A stretch of 64,000 nt of DNA from Dendrolimus kikuchii. Taxonomy: Eukaryota; Arthropoda; Insecta; Lepidoptera; Lasiocampidae. Below are positions 32,198 through 43,687 of this stretch, piece after piece (the stretch's first letter is position 1; the number at the start of each line of letters is the position of its first letter). Below the pieces are notes generated by a model that was given only the letters and a program-made list of their open reading frames with translations, ran no database searches and had not been told where the DNA came from. Location of the stretch: positions 16,808,710 to 16,872,709 of the forward strand of contig CM034407.1 of the NCBI GenBank assembly GCA_019925095.2. The letters run 5' to 3'. The position numbers and the translations under genes were made by a program.

Positions 32198-32517
32198 ATC
32201 CGTGCAGGAACGGAAAAGAATACAATTTCCTGCGGCCAGGCGGTCTGTCGTAAGAGGCGACAAAACAACCCACAGCCAGGTGGTAGGGCATTTGCCCGAC
32301 TGGATGGCTACCACCCCTGGTCTAAAGCATGTCGCCATAACAACCTTGAGTTGTGTTCCGGCATAAGTGACCAGGTCCCAGTCTCCCTTAAGAGAGCAGC
32401 AGCGCATTTGTAGCACCTTTGGTGTTGCATATGTCCATAGGCGATGGTAACCGCTTTCCATCAAGTGGGCCGTCTGCCTGTCTGCTGAACTCCTGCAATA
32501 AAAATAATTAAAAAAAC
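32198..32517 (+). repeat. Family A element, copy 11
   Basis: Full-length plus-strand copy, preceded by TTTT and ending CTCCTGCAATAAAAATAATT. Confidence 0.9.
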
Positions 32518-32582
32518 ATTTGTTTTTATTACTTAATAAAACAATATAAAATCTTCATTCAATCGTGTTTAAACTATTTGCC

Positions 32583-33152
32583 AAATTATAATGCCACTCA
32601 AACTAAAAGGTCAAATATATAAATCTGTCTTACTATTGGTCATGTTATACGGATTCGAATATTGGGCCACTAATGTCATATACCACTGATGTCAGGAACC
32701 TTAAGAACAGACGAGCGTGCATGACAAGAGTTATGAATGTTAAAGAAGCAAGTGAGGTGTGTAAGAATAAGTCTAAATGTCGCTCTGTTGTTCGTGCCTA
32801 CCCCGCAAGGGAACTGGCGTGAAGTTATGTATGTATGTATGTCTCCACTCAGCTGAGATGAGAATGTTAAGATGGATGTGTGGTGTTACGAGAATGGAGA
32901 AGGTGCGAAATAGTACATAAAAGGATCGAGTTGCACCCGTGACTGAAAAGTTGAGAGGAAGAAGGCTGAGGTAGTATGAGCATGTAATGAGGGATGAAAG
33001 TCACGTGAAAGATTGGCGGATACAAATGTAAAAGTAGACAAAAAAGAGGTGGATGGATTGTGTGCAGGATGAGATGATGATTTCTGATGTGACAGAGGAC
33101 GTATCTTATAATAGAGGAGTATGGAAGCAAAAGACATACTGTGCTGACTTTC
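32583..33152 (+). pseudogene. LINE ORF2 tail (YCADP type), interrupted
   Basis: Before the insert: LKLKGQIYKSVLL and LYGFEYWATN. After it: EMRMLRWMCGVTRMEKVRN, then the AAAGTTGAGAGGAAGAAGGC segment and a broken frame to the TACTGTGCTGAC end. These are C-terminal LINE polymerase motifs. A TATG-LINE fragment sits at 32690-32842. The same LINE tail is at 35003-35265 and 6610-6760. Confidence 0.7.
32690..32842 (+). pseudogene. TATG-LINE 3' end, copy 3 (inside another LINE)
   Basis: Contains LKNRRACMTRVMNVKEASEV and SLLFVPT-type overlap, ending GAACTGGCGTGAAGTTATG and TATG repeats. CCACT lies on both sides (about 32683 and 32845), a possible remnant of the target duplication. Confidence 0.75.
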
Positions 33153-33169
33153 TTTTTTATAATGGATAG

Positions 33170-33700
33170 GTTCGCGTTTGACTGATATTGCGCCTGATGT
33201 CAGGCGGAAGTGCAGTCTAAGGTGGCGCACGCTCATCTAGAAGATACCTGTTCACGCCAGACTTAAAGACACCTAGATTGTATTCTTCAGGAAAAATAGA
33301 CGACGGTAAAGAGTTCCACTCTTCAGCGGTGCGTATGATAAAAGTGCAAGCATAGCGTTTCGTCCGCTTTGTTGGTATTCCCGCCATATATCCGTGGCGT
33401 GAGTGCGTACGTCTGCTTGTCCGGTGGTAAAATGGTGAGGGAGGAACCAATTCATGTATTTCCGTGGCACACTCCCCGAAGTGCATCCTATAGAATAACA
33501 ACAAACTAGCGACTTTACGTCGATGATTTAGGCTCTGAAGCCTCTCGTCGAATAGTCGTTAATTTCCTATCAGTTTCCTAGCTCTTTTCTCTATTGACTT
33601 GAGTGCCTCGAGCGGGTACGTAGCTGAGCCATCCCAAAGTTGACTCCAAATAATTGGGAGAAGGTGAAAGAAAAGAGAATAAACTTTAAAATACAACACG
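33170..33700 (-). pseudogene. LINE ORF2 C-terminus (FYRMHFGEC type)
   Basis: Minus-strand peptides LWDGSATYPLEALKSIEKRA and LIGN, a stop, then LLLFYRMHFGECATEIHELV, and EEWNSLPSSIFPEEYNLGVF before VNRYLL. This is the common Jockey/CR1-like end 'WD......D..Q.RA..L......RR.....FYR...G.C....LP...WN.LP...FP..YN...FK'. One stop and loss of the RT show it is dead. Confidence 0.75.
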
Positions 33701-34100
33701 GTCCCAACACAAGTAATAAAGACGAACATTTCAAAATTGCGATCATAAGTATGGATTCGGAACCCATTCATAATTAAACATCTTACATTAGTTCACGAAA
33801 TTTGAGAATCTTAATTAGTACTAACTTTCGCTCGTCGAGACAGACTTCTCGAAGTTTTCTGAATACTATTAACGGCTAACGTTTACTGGTATCTCTTAAT
33901 TATTTTATCAAAGATCACGTTTCAATTAGTAATTTATAGTTTCATTCAAAACTTAATTCTTATTTGAAAATCATATTTAATTTTGAGATTGCTCCCCGCC
34001 GACAGCGTTTTGGAGTGAATTTTTTAATTGTAGATTTATTGTGTAGGTTTAGTTTTACTTATAGTACTATTTAATTTATAATTAGTTGTATATATGTAAA
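33701..34100. other. AT-rich spacer
   Basis: No gene or repeat recognised. Confidence 0.4.
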
Positions 34101-34104
34101 GTTG

Positions 34105-34240
34105 TGGTAGCGTACCTGTCCGAAATTCAAAGAGCGTGGGTTCTAATTCTGGCCGGAACGTATGCACCAGTTGGCAGTTTTCTGACCTAATATCCGTATT
34201 GTCACTTTGCTTTTTGTATTTGTTGTGTGTTGAAGAATAA
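34105..34240 (+). repeat. tRNA-derived SINE, type 2, copy 2 (decayed)
   Basis: GTTGTGGTAGCGTACCTG and GGGTTCTAATTCTGGCCGGA parallel the box A and B regions of 17895-18060, but box B is damaged. The A-rich downstream part is short. Confidence 0.5.
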
Positions 34241-35000
34241 AGCCCTAAAGCATCTCAGCCCTTGCCTAGAGGCAGAAAATACAGTCATCTATGTCCTACA
34301 CGAGTGGAGAGAGGTGGCAACCTACAGGGTGAAATATCTGAAAACACCACATAGCCTTCAGCAGGTTCTTGGCAACATCAAGAAGCTGGAAGTCTTCATC
34401 TAGAAGCTGGTCTAGATAGCGCAGTCACTCTTCTATCCTCGCACGTAAAAAAGCACTATCATTTAGCTGCGTAAACCGGCTCGCTAGGAGAAAGGGAAAA
34501 TAATTATTTTGATATAAAATAGCTATAAGCCTTCGATGGCAAAATAGTGCATTTGTAAATTGTTTGTTATTTGACGTTTCAGAGCTTTGATGATATTAAT
34601 TTTCAATATTACACCACAAAAATACCTAATGTAATGCGAAAAATTCTGAAGTAATCGGTCCAATTAAGGAAGCATTACCTCTCGATACAATAGCAATGAC
34701 TGAGAAATTGAGAGGTCGTAGGCGTATAAAAGCATCATATTGTTAGAAAACCGATGCATTTGCTTTGGAAGATGAAGAATTTCGTTAACGATATCGTTTT
34801 GCCAAACATGTTAGCGTTGACAATTGGCAGTATTTTTTAAATTGCCTGATTCCACAGACAGATTCACATTTAATCCCTGGTATTATGCAAATAAAGTATT
34901 TGAATCACTAAAGAAAATACAAATGTATAGAGGTGATTTTTTCAAGTCTCTATGCTCCCATCGAAAACCATGAGGTACACAGAGAAATATACTAATGAAA
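34241..35000. other. Spacer with one unassigned coding-like stretch
   Basis: 34258-34400 can be read as AENTVIYVLHEWREVATYRV and QQVLGNIKKLEVFI, then a stop. It looks protein-like but matches no family I recognise; it may be a LINE or gene remnant. Confidence 0.3.
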
Positions 35001-35002
35001 AA

Positions 35003-35265
35003 TACTGAAAAATTGAGAGGAAGAACATTAAGTTGGTATGGGCATATAATGAGGAGGGATGAAAGTCACGTGACCAAAATAATGTTAAACTACAAGATGG
35101 ATGGGTACGAATGTAAAGGTAGACCAAAAAAAGATGAATGGATTGTGTGAAGGATGATATGATGATATGTGGTGTGACAGAAGATGTATATCAGAATAGA
35201 GGAGTATGGAAGGAAAAGACATATTGTGCCGACCCCAATTAATTGGGATATGGTGAAAGACAAAA
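35003..35265 (+). pseudogene. LINE ORF2 tail (YCADP type), third copy
   Basis: Matches 32930-33152 (TGAAAGTCACGTGA, GTGTGACAGAAGATGTAT, GAGGAGTATGGAAGG) and ends with YCADPN-like codons and TTAATTGGGATATGGTGAAA. Frames are broken. Confidence 0.7.
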
Positions 35266-36389
35266 AAGAGAGAAAAATATTCAAAGGAGTCTCGGGCCTG
35301 ACTTTTATGAAAACAAAAACAAAGTGACCAAAAAAACTCCGAAATATTTCATATTATATTCAATTTTAAATATACTTCAGGACATAATTTGCTATATAAA
35401 ATTTAAAGTAAGCAACCAAAATAAATTAACCCATGCAGTCTGGCCATGTTTTCTACTATTGATATTAACTATACGGCAAGATCGAGCCGTACAGAGTGAT
35501 CTCGTCCGATTTCATCCTAACTTACTACGTCTAATTCGGAATTGACTACGATTCGAAATAAATCTTCATCAGTTCAAATACATAATAAATATTACAAGGT
35601 TCCGGTGGCATAAGTAACAAGTTCCTAACCTCATCAGTCTGGATTCTGCAATATATCTAGATAAAATCGAGTTACTTTTGACTATTAATGACTCTGTATA
35701 CATAGTGGCAATTGAATCAAGATCAATTTTAATTTCTATTTTAGAGCATAATATCAACATTGTTATAAACATAATTTTTTAACTTTTTATTTTATAAGTA
35801 AGTATTAGTTAACAATGACATTTTATATTTAATAAGATATTTAGATAATTTTGTAATTTTAATCAGTTTATAAGTTATATAATTAGTTTTTATATGCCTT
35901 TTCTAAATGGCAACTCAAATGAGTCTGCAGATAATGGGTCTATTGCATAACAGGGTGACATTCAAAGTCCCCACTGCTCCCAGCCACACTTTTTTAAAGG
36001 ATACCGAGGTCTCAAAATTCACTGTTGTAAAAAAACACAAAACTACGAGTATATACAACAAATCGGCTCCCGTAGCGCTTCAATCGAACGCAAGTATACC
36101 AAACTCCCAATCAATTAAATAATCTTTTTGGAACTTTTATCAAAATTAAAGAAAGATAATCCAGGCCCAAAATTCCGTAGTAAGCTGGGAGTTAAAATTT
36201 GCGTATCTAATATTTCATATATATAAAAATCAAGTAAACATTTATCATTAACACAAAAAAAAAACAATTTTGGATAATAACTCCCAAATTTCCTGTGCAA
36301 ATAAACCCTCAAAGTTCCTCCTCAAATCGTCCCCGTAATAATTCAGCTATATACCACAATGTAGAAAATTACAACCAACAATCTTACCG
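35266..36389. other. AT-rich spacer
   Basis: No gene or shared repeat recognised. Frames of 65-100 codons lack domains. Confidence 0.4.
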
Positions 36390-37560
36390 ACAGGGAGATT
36401 AGAGGAGCAGCTCGCTTATTATTTTCTACTGATATAGTAGTCCTAAACTATGCAGATACGTTAACCGCCCTGCACAACAAGCATCCCCCTTCATTACCGG
36501 AAACCGTACTGCCAGCTCCACCAAATTCAGAGAATGCACTGGTTGTTCCCATAGGAGATGTCAGGAATGCTGTTAGATGTTTCCAAAGTCGCTCTGCCGG
36601 AGGCTTTGATGGCCTACCGTCCCAACACCTTAAAACTTTTGAGGAATCTAACGGTATTGGTTAATTTTATGCTTTTAGGCAAAGTCATAAACGAAATTAC
36701 GGACATCCTTTATGGTGCCAACCTTTGCGCTCTAAAGAAAAAGGATGGTGGGATAAGGCCCATTGCAGTGGGCACGGTGTCCCACCACCTCGCAGCTAAG
36801 TGTTGCTGCAAAAAAAGCTGAAGCATTAAAATTATACTTCTAGTCTAACCAGTTGGGCTTTGCTTCGCAGGCAGGTTACAAGGTGGCTGTCCACGCCTTG
36901 CGCACATTCGTTCACTATAATGGTGGAATCTAGTACTGAAAGTGGATGTTAAGGACGCCTTCAATTCGGTTGATCGACCTGCCTTTCTGTTTGAAATCAA
37001 TGAGCAAATTCCCGATTGTTATCATTTTTTGGGAATGTAAAATTCAAAATTAATGTTTTAGGACAACCTACTTTATTCTGAGGCTAGTTCCCAGCAAGGC
37101 GCTCCGCTATGGCCAGCCATTTTAGTGTAGCAATTCATATTATGACGTCACGTTTAAAATCCACGTTTGATGTTTGGTATATGGATCATGCCACTCTAAG
37201 AGGTAAAGTAGACGACATTTTGGAAAATCTAATTATTTTAAAGAGGGACCTTAAAACCATAGGACTAGAAATCAACATAAACATTTGCGAATGTTATATA
37301 AACAACACAGTTATTTCTAAACTAAATACAATAGCACCTGGAATTAAATAAGTAAACAACACCTCACTTCACCTCCTAGGTGTCTGAACATCAAAGAGTC
37401 AATACCTGACTTCGTTAAAGAAATTATTCAAAATTTCCATGAAACTTCAGATCGTTTATTCCAAATTAATAGACATATGGCCTTCACTATCATCCGGTAC
37501 TGCCTTTCCGTGCCCAAATTTACGTACACCCTGCATATTGTCACCTCTGGAAACAAAACT
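36390..37560 (+). pseudogene. RLE-type non-LTR retrotransposon, reverse transcriptase region, broken
   Basis: Reverse transcriptase motifs in order: GGFDGLPSQHLK (36600), KKKDGGIRPIAVG (36738), VLKVDVKDAFNSVDR (motif A, 36940), SSQQGAPLWP (motif B, 37087; relatives have GDPLGP), WYMDHATL (motif C, 37174; catalytic YxDD has become YMDH), then GLEININICECYI and a broken RLLG-like part. Frame changes and stops separate most blocks. The thumb region parallels 4889-5239 (CSDRLLQIN, HMAF, I-FCL-VPKF), so it is the same family. The endonuclease part is missing. Confidence 0.8.
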
Positions 37561-38450
37561 CTCTTTTACAGACGTCGGACATGTATATAGAAATTATAGC
37601 ATAGCATGTAATAACACATGTACAAATTTATATATATATTACATGTATAAAAAAGTATTAATATGTACAATCATATTTGTATATAACGTGAAATATAAAC
37701 TTAAACAAATAAATTGTCCCTTTCTTCCACTGAAACTAGTCGTTTCATTTCCATATAATTAATTTCGCATAAACAAGTTTTAATCATAAATTAATATGGT
37801 TAAATTAAAGCCAGTCAAATCCATAAACAGCTGTATAGAGTCTCATTTCAATAAAGATATATTACCCAGTTTACACTGCACATAGACACGACCGTTTCAT
37901 TTGGAAACCAGTTAATGAGATACCGCTAAACACATGGGACTGTCGCAAATAGGTGCCTATTCACACGAAATGCTGGCCATTCTACCTCACGCCCAATGTT
38001 CACTAGGTAATTTTAGGCTTTAGCAATCTAGGTTTTGAACATTTACGATCTCGTGTCGAGAAATGAAAATACAGTTTCGTGGAAATTAGACTAAGAGCAT
38101 TAAAAAAATATGCCTCAATGGCTACACAATTACTCCAAATAAATAACAACCAAACCAAAAGTAAGATCATTTACCTGAAGTTACAAAAAGTAAAACCAAA
38201 GAAAACCATAATGCATTTCGAGTATTATTTTGCTTCCACAATAAAAGTGTGAAACCTGTTAAAATTACGATATAAAAACCGTTATAAAAATCTTAGATGG
38301 GTACAAGATAAAGAGAGAAAGAAAGAAGGGGAAAAATTGGCACTTAATAAAAATGTATTTGGTATCGCCAAGTAACCTTTTTTGGGTCTATACAAACTTT
38401 TTTAAATGTAGTTTTAATTTCTTCGTTTAAATGTGTCTTGTAGATCTTTT
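37561..38450. other. AT-rich spacer
   Basis: No gene or named repeat recognised. Confidence 0.4.
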
Positions 38451-38765
38451 ATCCGTGCAGGAACGGAGAAAGAATACAATTTCCTGCGGCCGGGTGGCCT
38501 GTCGTAAGAGGCGACTTAACAACCCACAGCCAGGTGGTAGGGCATTTGCCCGACTGGATGGCTACCACCCCTGGTCTAAAGCATGTCGCCATAACAACCT
38601 TAAGTTGTGTTCCGGCATTAGTGACCAGGTTCCAGTCTCCCTTAAGAGAGCAGCAGCGCATTTGTAGCAACTTTGCTGTTGCAAATGTCCATGGGCGATG
38701 GTAACCGCTTTCCATCAAGTGGGCCGGCTGCCTGTCTGTTTATCTCCTGCAATAAAAATAAAAAA
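38451..38765 (+). repeat. Family A element, copy 12
   Basis: Full-length plus-strand copy: TTTTATCCGTGCAGGAACGG to ATCTCCTGCAATAAAAATAA. The terminal CTGAACTCC has become TTATCTCC. Confidence 0.9.
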
Positions 38766-38854
38766 AAGAAAATATGAAATTAATTCAAAACACTGCCATC
38801 GAATATAATGACGTGTGCGTTAGAAACAAAGCAGTGGTTATCCCAAATTGTGTA

Positions 38855-39560
38855 TGTGTAGGAACCGTGTATGTTATTATAAAGTAACCATATGACGGAA
38901 GTAGTCAATAACCGAATGTTGGAAGTTAATACGTATGGCGGAAGTTGGTTTTATGAAGGAAGTGAAACTGAAGTGTCGCCACAGCATTACAGGATGGTGT
39001 CACTGGGGCGCGCTACGAGGACCTTTTAAATACGCGGTGTTCGGGCAGAGGAGGGGCAGTCTTGAATCGGCAGTCTACAATCGGCAATCTACACTGACAG
39101 TCTGCATTGACAGTCTTGGTCGAGGAGAACATAATATATTGTCGCGGAGGAGGAGGGGCCGCCCCACGACCACGGCTGGGCCGCAGGCGGCGGCTGCCGT
39201 GGGATCGCGGAACACTCGCCCGCACGACGGCTAGTGCGACGGACGACCATAAATTGTATATATTATAACTGCGAATACACCAGCATCTATCTAGATATCT
39301 ATCTTTTATACAGTCCACAATAATTCAACCACCTCATCAGTGTGTCTGCTAGACAGGCATACTCTTCTACACTGCTCGACACCTGACAAGCGTGGATGCA
39401 ACTCTTGGAGTCGTCCTAATATTTATGTGTATTAGTGTGCAGTATTTAATATCGTAATTGTAATAATTCTAGTGTAATAAACTTTGATTATAATATTTCA
39501 GATTATTATTGTGTTATTCTCGGAGCGTCATCCGTTCGCTCCCAGTAATTGTCGTCAAAG
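38855..39560 (+). mobile_element. Possible LTR or promoter-bearing element
   Basis: A TGTAGGAACC start (about 38856), a TATA-like CCTTTTAAATACGCG (39021), a run of 13-14-bp repeats, a GC-rich patch, and AATAAA-type signals (about 39475) resemble a long LTR. No matching inverted ends, primer site or duplication could be fixed, so this is tentative. Two frames of about 100 codons lack domains. Confidence 0.3.
39055..39120. repeat. Five imperfect 13-14-bp tandem repeats
   Basis: Units read GGCAGTCTTGAATC, GGCAGTCTACAATC, GGCAATCTACACTG, ACAGTCTGCATTG and ACAGTCTTGGTCG. They sit 35-100 bp downstream of the TATA-like site. Confidence 0.8.
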
Positions 39561-39639
39561 AAGACAATAAACAAACTCTTGACATTTAGAATTGCCTATA
39601 AATATTGTCCAACTATACACCTTTGACGGTACGGTGCCC

Positions 39640-40240
39640 AGACATGGACCCTGACAGTGGGACTGGTCCACAAATCCAAAGTCGCTCAACGGGCTATGGA
39701 GCGAGTTATGTTAGGTGTTTCTCTTATGGATAAAATCATAAATGAGGACATCCGTAAGGCAGTGGGCCGGTCACGTCTGTCGCAGGACCGACGGCCGATG
39801 GAGCAAACGAGTCCTGGAGTGGAGACCAAGTCTCGGCAAACGCAGCGTAGGACGCCCGCCAGTCTTTCCCAGATGGTAGGGCATTAGCCCGGCTGGGTGG
39901 CTACCACCCCTGGTCTAAATTATGTCGCCATAACAACCTTGAATTGTGTTCCGGCATTAGTGACCAGGTTCCAGTCTCCCTTAAGAGAGCAGCAGCGCAT
40001 ATGTAGCAACTTTCGTGTTGCAAATGTCCATAGGCGATGGTAACCGTTTTTCATCAAGTGGGCCGTCTGCCTGTCTGCTAAACTCCTGCAATAAAAAAAA
40101 CCTGGTGGACTGACGACCTGCGCAAGATCGCCGGCAGGGGCTGGATGAGGAAGACGGAAGACCGGGATAAGTGGCGCGTACTTGGGGAGGCCTACGTCTA
40201 GCAGTGAACAGAGATTGGCTAAAGAAGAAGAAGATTCACC
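39640..40240 (+). pseudogene. RTE-like LINE ORF2 C-terminus, split by family A
   Basis: Left part: KVAQRAMERVMLGVSLMDKI and INEDIR, then in another frame WAGHVCRRTDGRWSKRVLEW and VGRPPV. Right part after the insert: WWTDDLRKIAGRGWMRK, TEDRDKWRVLGEAYV, then a stop. This is the classic end of RTE-clade polymerases. A deletion removes the K-RT-V-D segment between INEDIR and WAGH, and family A copy 13 (39869-40100) interrupts the GRPP-RW motif. Confidence 0.85.
39869..40100 (+). repeat. Family A element, copy 13 (head missing, inside RTE LINE)
   Basis: Begins at CAGATGGTAGGGCATTAGCC and ends CTCCTGCAATAAAAAAAA. CCAGATGG on the left and CCTGGTGG on the right could be a decayed 8-bp target duplication. 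Confidence 0.85.
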
Positions 40241-40285
40241 TTTGAACATATTGCAAAATGACAAACAAGCTTTGGAACTGTTAAA

Positions 40286-41287
40286 TCTATATATATATAA
40301 ATCAATTGCTGTTCGTTAGTCTAGATTAAACTCGAGAACGGCTGGACTGACTTGGCTAATTTTTGTTTTGTGGCAATTATTTATGGCTGTCCAGGGAAGG
40401 TTTAAAAGGTGTGTAAATATGAAAAAAATGCTTGGAATATAGTAAAAACAACAATTTCGCTTTCCCTTAGAAACTATCCCTACCTGTCAAACATTTGATG
40501 TTCGTCCCGTCGTTTAGAAATCAATTAAATTTTATAAGTCGTTCAGAAATCAAATTAAATTTAAAAGTGAAGTTTCTTTTTCATTTTTTTTGTTTTGAAT
40601 GTCAAACGTTTGATGTTCGTTCCGGTTAAGTTTTGACCACATTTTTTACTAAAGTTGGAACATTCTGCAATTATCGTTCAGCTTTTTTATTTATTGATTC
40701 TGAGGCAGTACGAAGTTTGCCGGGTCAGCTAGTAAGTAATATGTGTTTAGTCTTCTAATATTTAGTTAATGTTGAAATCCAAATAAATTTAAAAGTGATT
40801 TTTTTTTCATTTTTTTGGCATGTATGTCAAACGTTTGATGTTCGTCCCGTCGTTCAGAAATCAACGTTTTTTGCTCAATGATTTTGAGGCGGTACGAAGT
40901 TTGCCGGGTCAGCTAGTAAGTAATATGTATTTAGTCTTTTAATATTTAGTTAATGTTGAAATAAAATTAAATTTAAAAGTGATTTTTTTTTTCATTTTTT
41001 TGGCTTGTATGTCAAACGTTTGATGTTCGTCCCGTCGTTCAGAAATTAACGTTTTTTACTTATTGATTCTGAGGCGGTACGAAGTTTGCCGGGTCAGCTA
41101 GTAAGTAATATGTATTTAGTCTTTTAATGTTTAGTTAATGTTGAAATCCAATTAAATTAAAAGTGAAGTTTTTTTTTCATTTTTTTGGCTTGTATGTCAA
41201 ACGTTTGAAGTTCATCCCGTCGTTCAGAAATCAACGTTTTTTTACTCAATGATTTTGAGGCGGTTCGAAGTTTGCCGGGTCATCTAG
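40286..41287 (+). mobile_element. Helitron with four tandem 3' ends
   Basis: Starts TC after A (40286, TCTATATATATATAAATC) and ends CTAG at 41284-41287 before T. Three more CTAG ends lie inside at 40729-40732, 40913-40916 and 41098-41101, each preceded by CGAAGTTTGCCGGGTCAG. The last three units are 184-186 bp and share TGTATGTCAAACGTTTGA and TCCCGTCGTTCAGAAAT. No Rep/helicase gene is present. Confidence 0.85.
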
Positions 41288-41617
41288 TCTCAAATACAAC
41301 TGTCGATTCTACAATGCATAAAAACAAAGATATTGTTGGACAGATTGGAAACGAAAACAAAACTCTAGAGCACTTTCCTTTGCGGCACGGGAACAAAACG
41401 AGAGAAACGCAGCGCCTTATTGCCCGGCATTGTAATAAAAAGTCGGGCACGCTAAAATTAAAAACTTCGGGATGCCAGAGGTCTTTTTCATAATTCCACC
41501 GCTGCATAGTGTATCCACGCTGTAAGCGAGTGTTGTCAGAGCTATCGATATTTATTTATTTAAGCACAAAACGGATTACAATAATTAAAACTTGAGAGGT
41601 GTCAAGGGACACCCGGA

Positions 41618-41820
41618 TGGAACGAAGTTCCTTTCGATTAATTAGTGAAGGAATTGTAATTGGAATTGAGAGAGAGAGAGACAGACAGACAGACAGAGAA
41701 ACATGCGACGCCGCACAGCTTACAATAGCTTACTATAGCAAAAAGTGTCGTGACAACTTTTCGTAAGAATTTTTTCCGTCTAGCCCCCTTTCACAACGCG
41801 CGATAAGGAACTTCGTTCCA
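41618..41820. repeat. MITE with GGAACGAAGTTCC ends
   Basis: Left end TGGAACGAAGTTCCTT and right end AAGGAACTTCGTTCCA are perfect reverse complements (203 bp overall). Each end is itself partly palindromic. Inside are AG and ACAG microsatellites (41668-41700). Confidence 0.8.
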
Positions 41821-41863
41821 AAAATTAAACAATTATTAAATAAATATTACGGATAAAAATTTA

Positions 41864-42177
41864 ATACGTGCAGGAACGGAGAAAGAATACAATTTCCTGC
41901 GGCCGGGCGGCCTGTCGTAAGAGGCGACAAAACAACCCACAGCCAGGTGGTAGGGCATTTACCCGACTAGATGGCTACCACCCCTGGTCTAAAGCATGTC
42001 GCCATAACAACCTTGAGTTGTGTTCCGGCATTAGTGACCAGGTTCCAGTGACCCTTAAGAGAGCAGCAGCGCATTTGTAGCACCTTTGGTGTTGCAAATG
42101 TCTATAGGCGATGGTAACCGCTTTCCATCAAGTGGGCCATCTGCCTGTCTGCTGAACTCCTGCAATAAAAAAAAAAT
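41864..42177 (+). repeat. Family A element, copy 14
   Basis: Full-length plus-strand copy; head ATACGTGCAGGAACGG, tail CTCCTGCAATAAAAAAAAAA. Confidence 0.9.
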
Positions 42178-42470
42178 CAATAACAATGTAATACAGGGCC
42201 AGATTATATCCAAACTATGTGCTAATTAAACGAACGACAAAATGAATATTTTATAGAAAGTTGTTCGTAGTTTATTTTACAAACAAAAGTGAGTGATAAA
42301 CCAACAATAGATATTATTACCGATTGTAGGAGAGAATATTTAATCGTATTGCATTTTTTTTCATTACGCAGTTAGCAAGCAGGGGCTTAATTCTGCTATT
42401 TCAATACTTTGGCGCTTTGAAGATATTCAAAGTACGATTCTAGTGTCATAAATTCTCACTGACCTGAAAA
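42178..42470. other. AT-rich spacer
   Basis: Nothing recognised. Confidence 0.4.
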
Positions 42471-42474
42471 CATA

Positions 42475-42690
42475 AAATCTAGATCCCGATTCCAGCGCAC
42501 AGTATTTTGTTTAGATTGATGGGTAAAATTTGAAGTTTTAGTTGGGATCCCTAATTTTATATAGCCTAATTTAAAATCAGGGATAATGTAGCATTAGAAC
42601 GGTGAAAGAATTTTTGAAATCGGTCCAGTAGTTTTTGAGTTAATTCGTTACAAACATACAAAAATACACATCTTTCCTCTTTATAAAATT
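42475..42690 (-). mobile_element. Helitron-like fragment
   Basis: Carries GATCCCGATTCCAGCGCAC at the left and, on the minus strand, TTTATAAAGAGGAAAGATGT at the right, as at 14310. GAAAGAATTTTTGAAATCGG is also typical. The CTAG end is missing. Confidence 0.5.
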
Positions 42691-42873
42691 ATAACAAACA
42701 GGTATAGAATTTCTCCCCTTTCTCCTGCCAAAATTCTCCACAACTTAATAAATTCCACGACATATTATGGTCGCATCAAGGACTACTATGTAAATTCTCC
42801 CTATTGAACTCGTCAACAAGTAACAAAAATCGAGTTTTAAATACGGAATGCGCTTAATTTTAACAGATTTCAA

Positions 42874-43118
42874 GTTTTTTTTTACTTGAGGAGTTCAGCA
42901 GACAAGCAGACGGCCCACTTCATGGAAAGCGGTTACCATCGCCTATGGAAATTTGCAACACCAAAGGTGCTACAAATGCGCTGCTGCTCTCTTAAGGGAG
43001 ACTAAAACCTGATCACTAATACCGGAACACAACATAAGGTCGTTATGGCGGCATACTCTAGACCAGGGGTGGTCGCCGTCCAGTCGAGCAAATACCCTAC
43101 CACCTGGCTGTGGGTTGT
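42874..43118 (-). repeat. Family A element, copy 15 (head missing)
   Basis: Minus-strand copy from TTTTTTTACTTGAGGAGTTC to CACCTGGCTGTGGGTTGTTT, then unrelated sequence. Confidence 0.85.
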
Positions 43119-43687
43119 TTTTAATTGTTGACTAATGGAACGACAATACTACCCTCAAATATATTAAGTCATTTACTTAGTTCTATGTATGTAAAATAAT
43201 TTTTAGTGTTGGTATAAACCAAGGGCAAACGCAGCAGCAAACTAGTAGCAACATAAGTACTTCTTCCCCGTCTCCTATCACCCCTTTTTTATCTTCTTTG
43301 ACCCATCACACTACGCCACATAAATAAAATAAACCACTCGCAAGTATTAAACTTTTTAAACATATCGATAAAATACCATCTCTATACGATAAGAATAGTG
43401 AAACAACAGATATTGAAAATTGGTAAGCGATAAATATGGCTACACTTTTCTACGCGCCGTTCGTGGTTAATTCATTTGTACGGAATATTTTTGCTTTAAT
43501 AAATTTTCTTTGAGAAGTATCGTGGTTGCGACAAGGAGGAAACACCTCCTTAGTAATTTCTCCCTCCCCCTCTTCGGCATTAAGAAAAATAACACAATTT
43601 TGAAATAAAAAATGTGCTGAAACAATCGCTTATATTTTTGTCACTTTTGGAACAGACAAATAAGAAAAATCCGCAATATAGGTGTAT
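43119..43687. other. Spacer
   Basis: No gene or repeat recognised. Confidence 0.4.

Noticed and set aside
36558..37351. A working reverse transcriptase gene
   Set aside because: The active-site YxDD is YMDH, motif B is altered and stops and frame changes separate the motifs.
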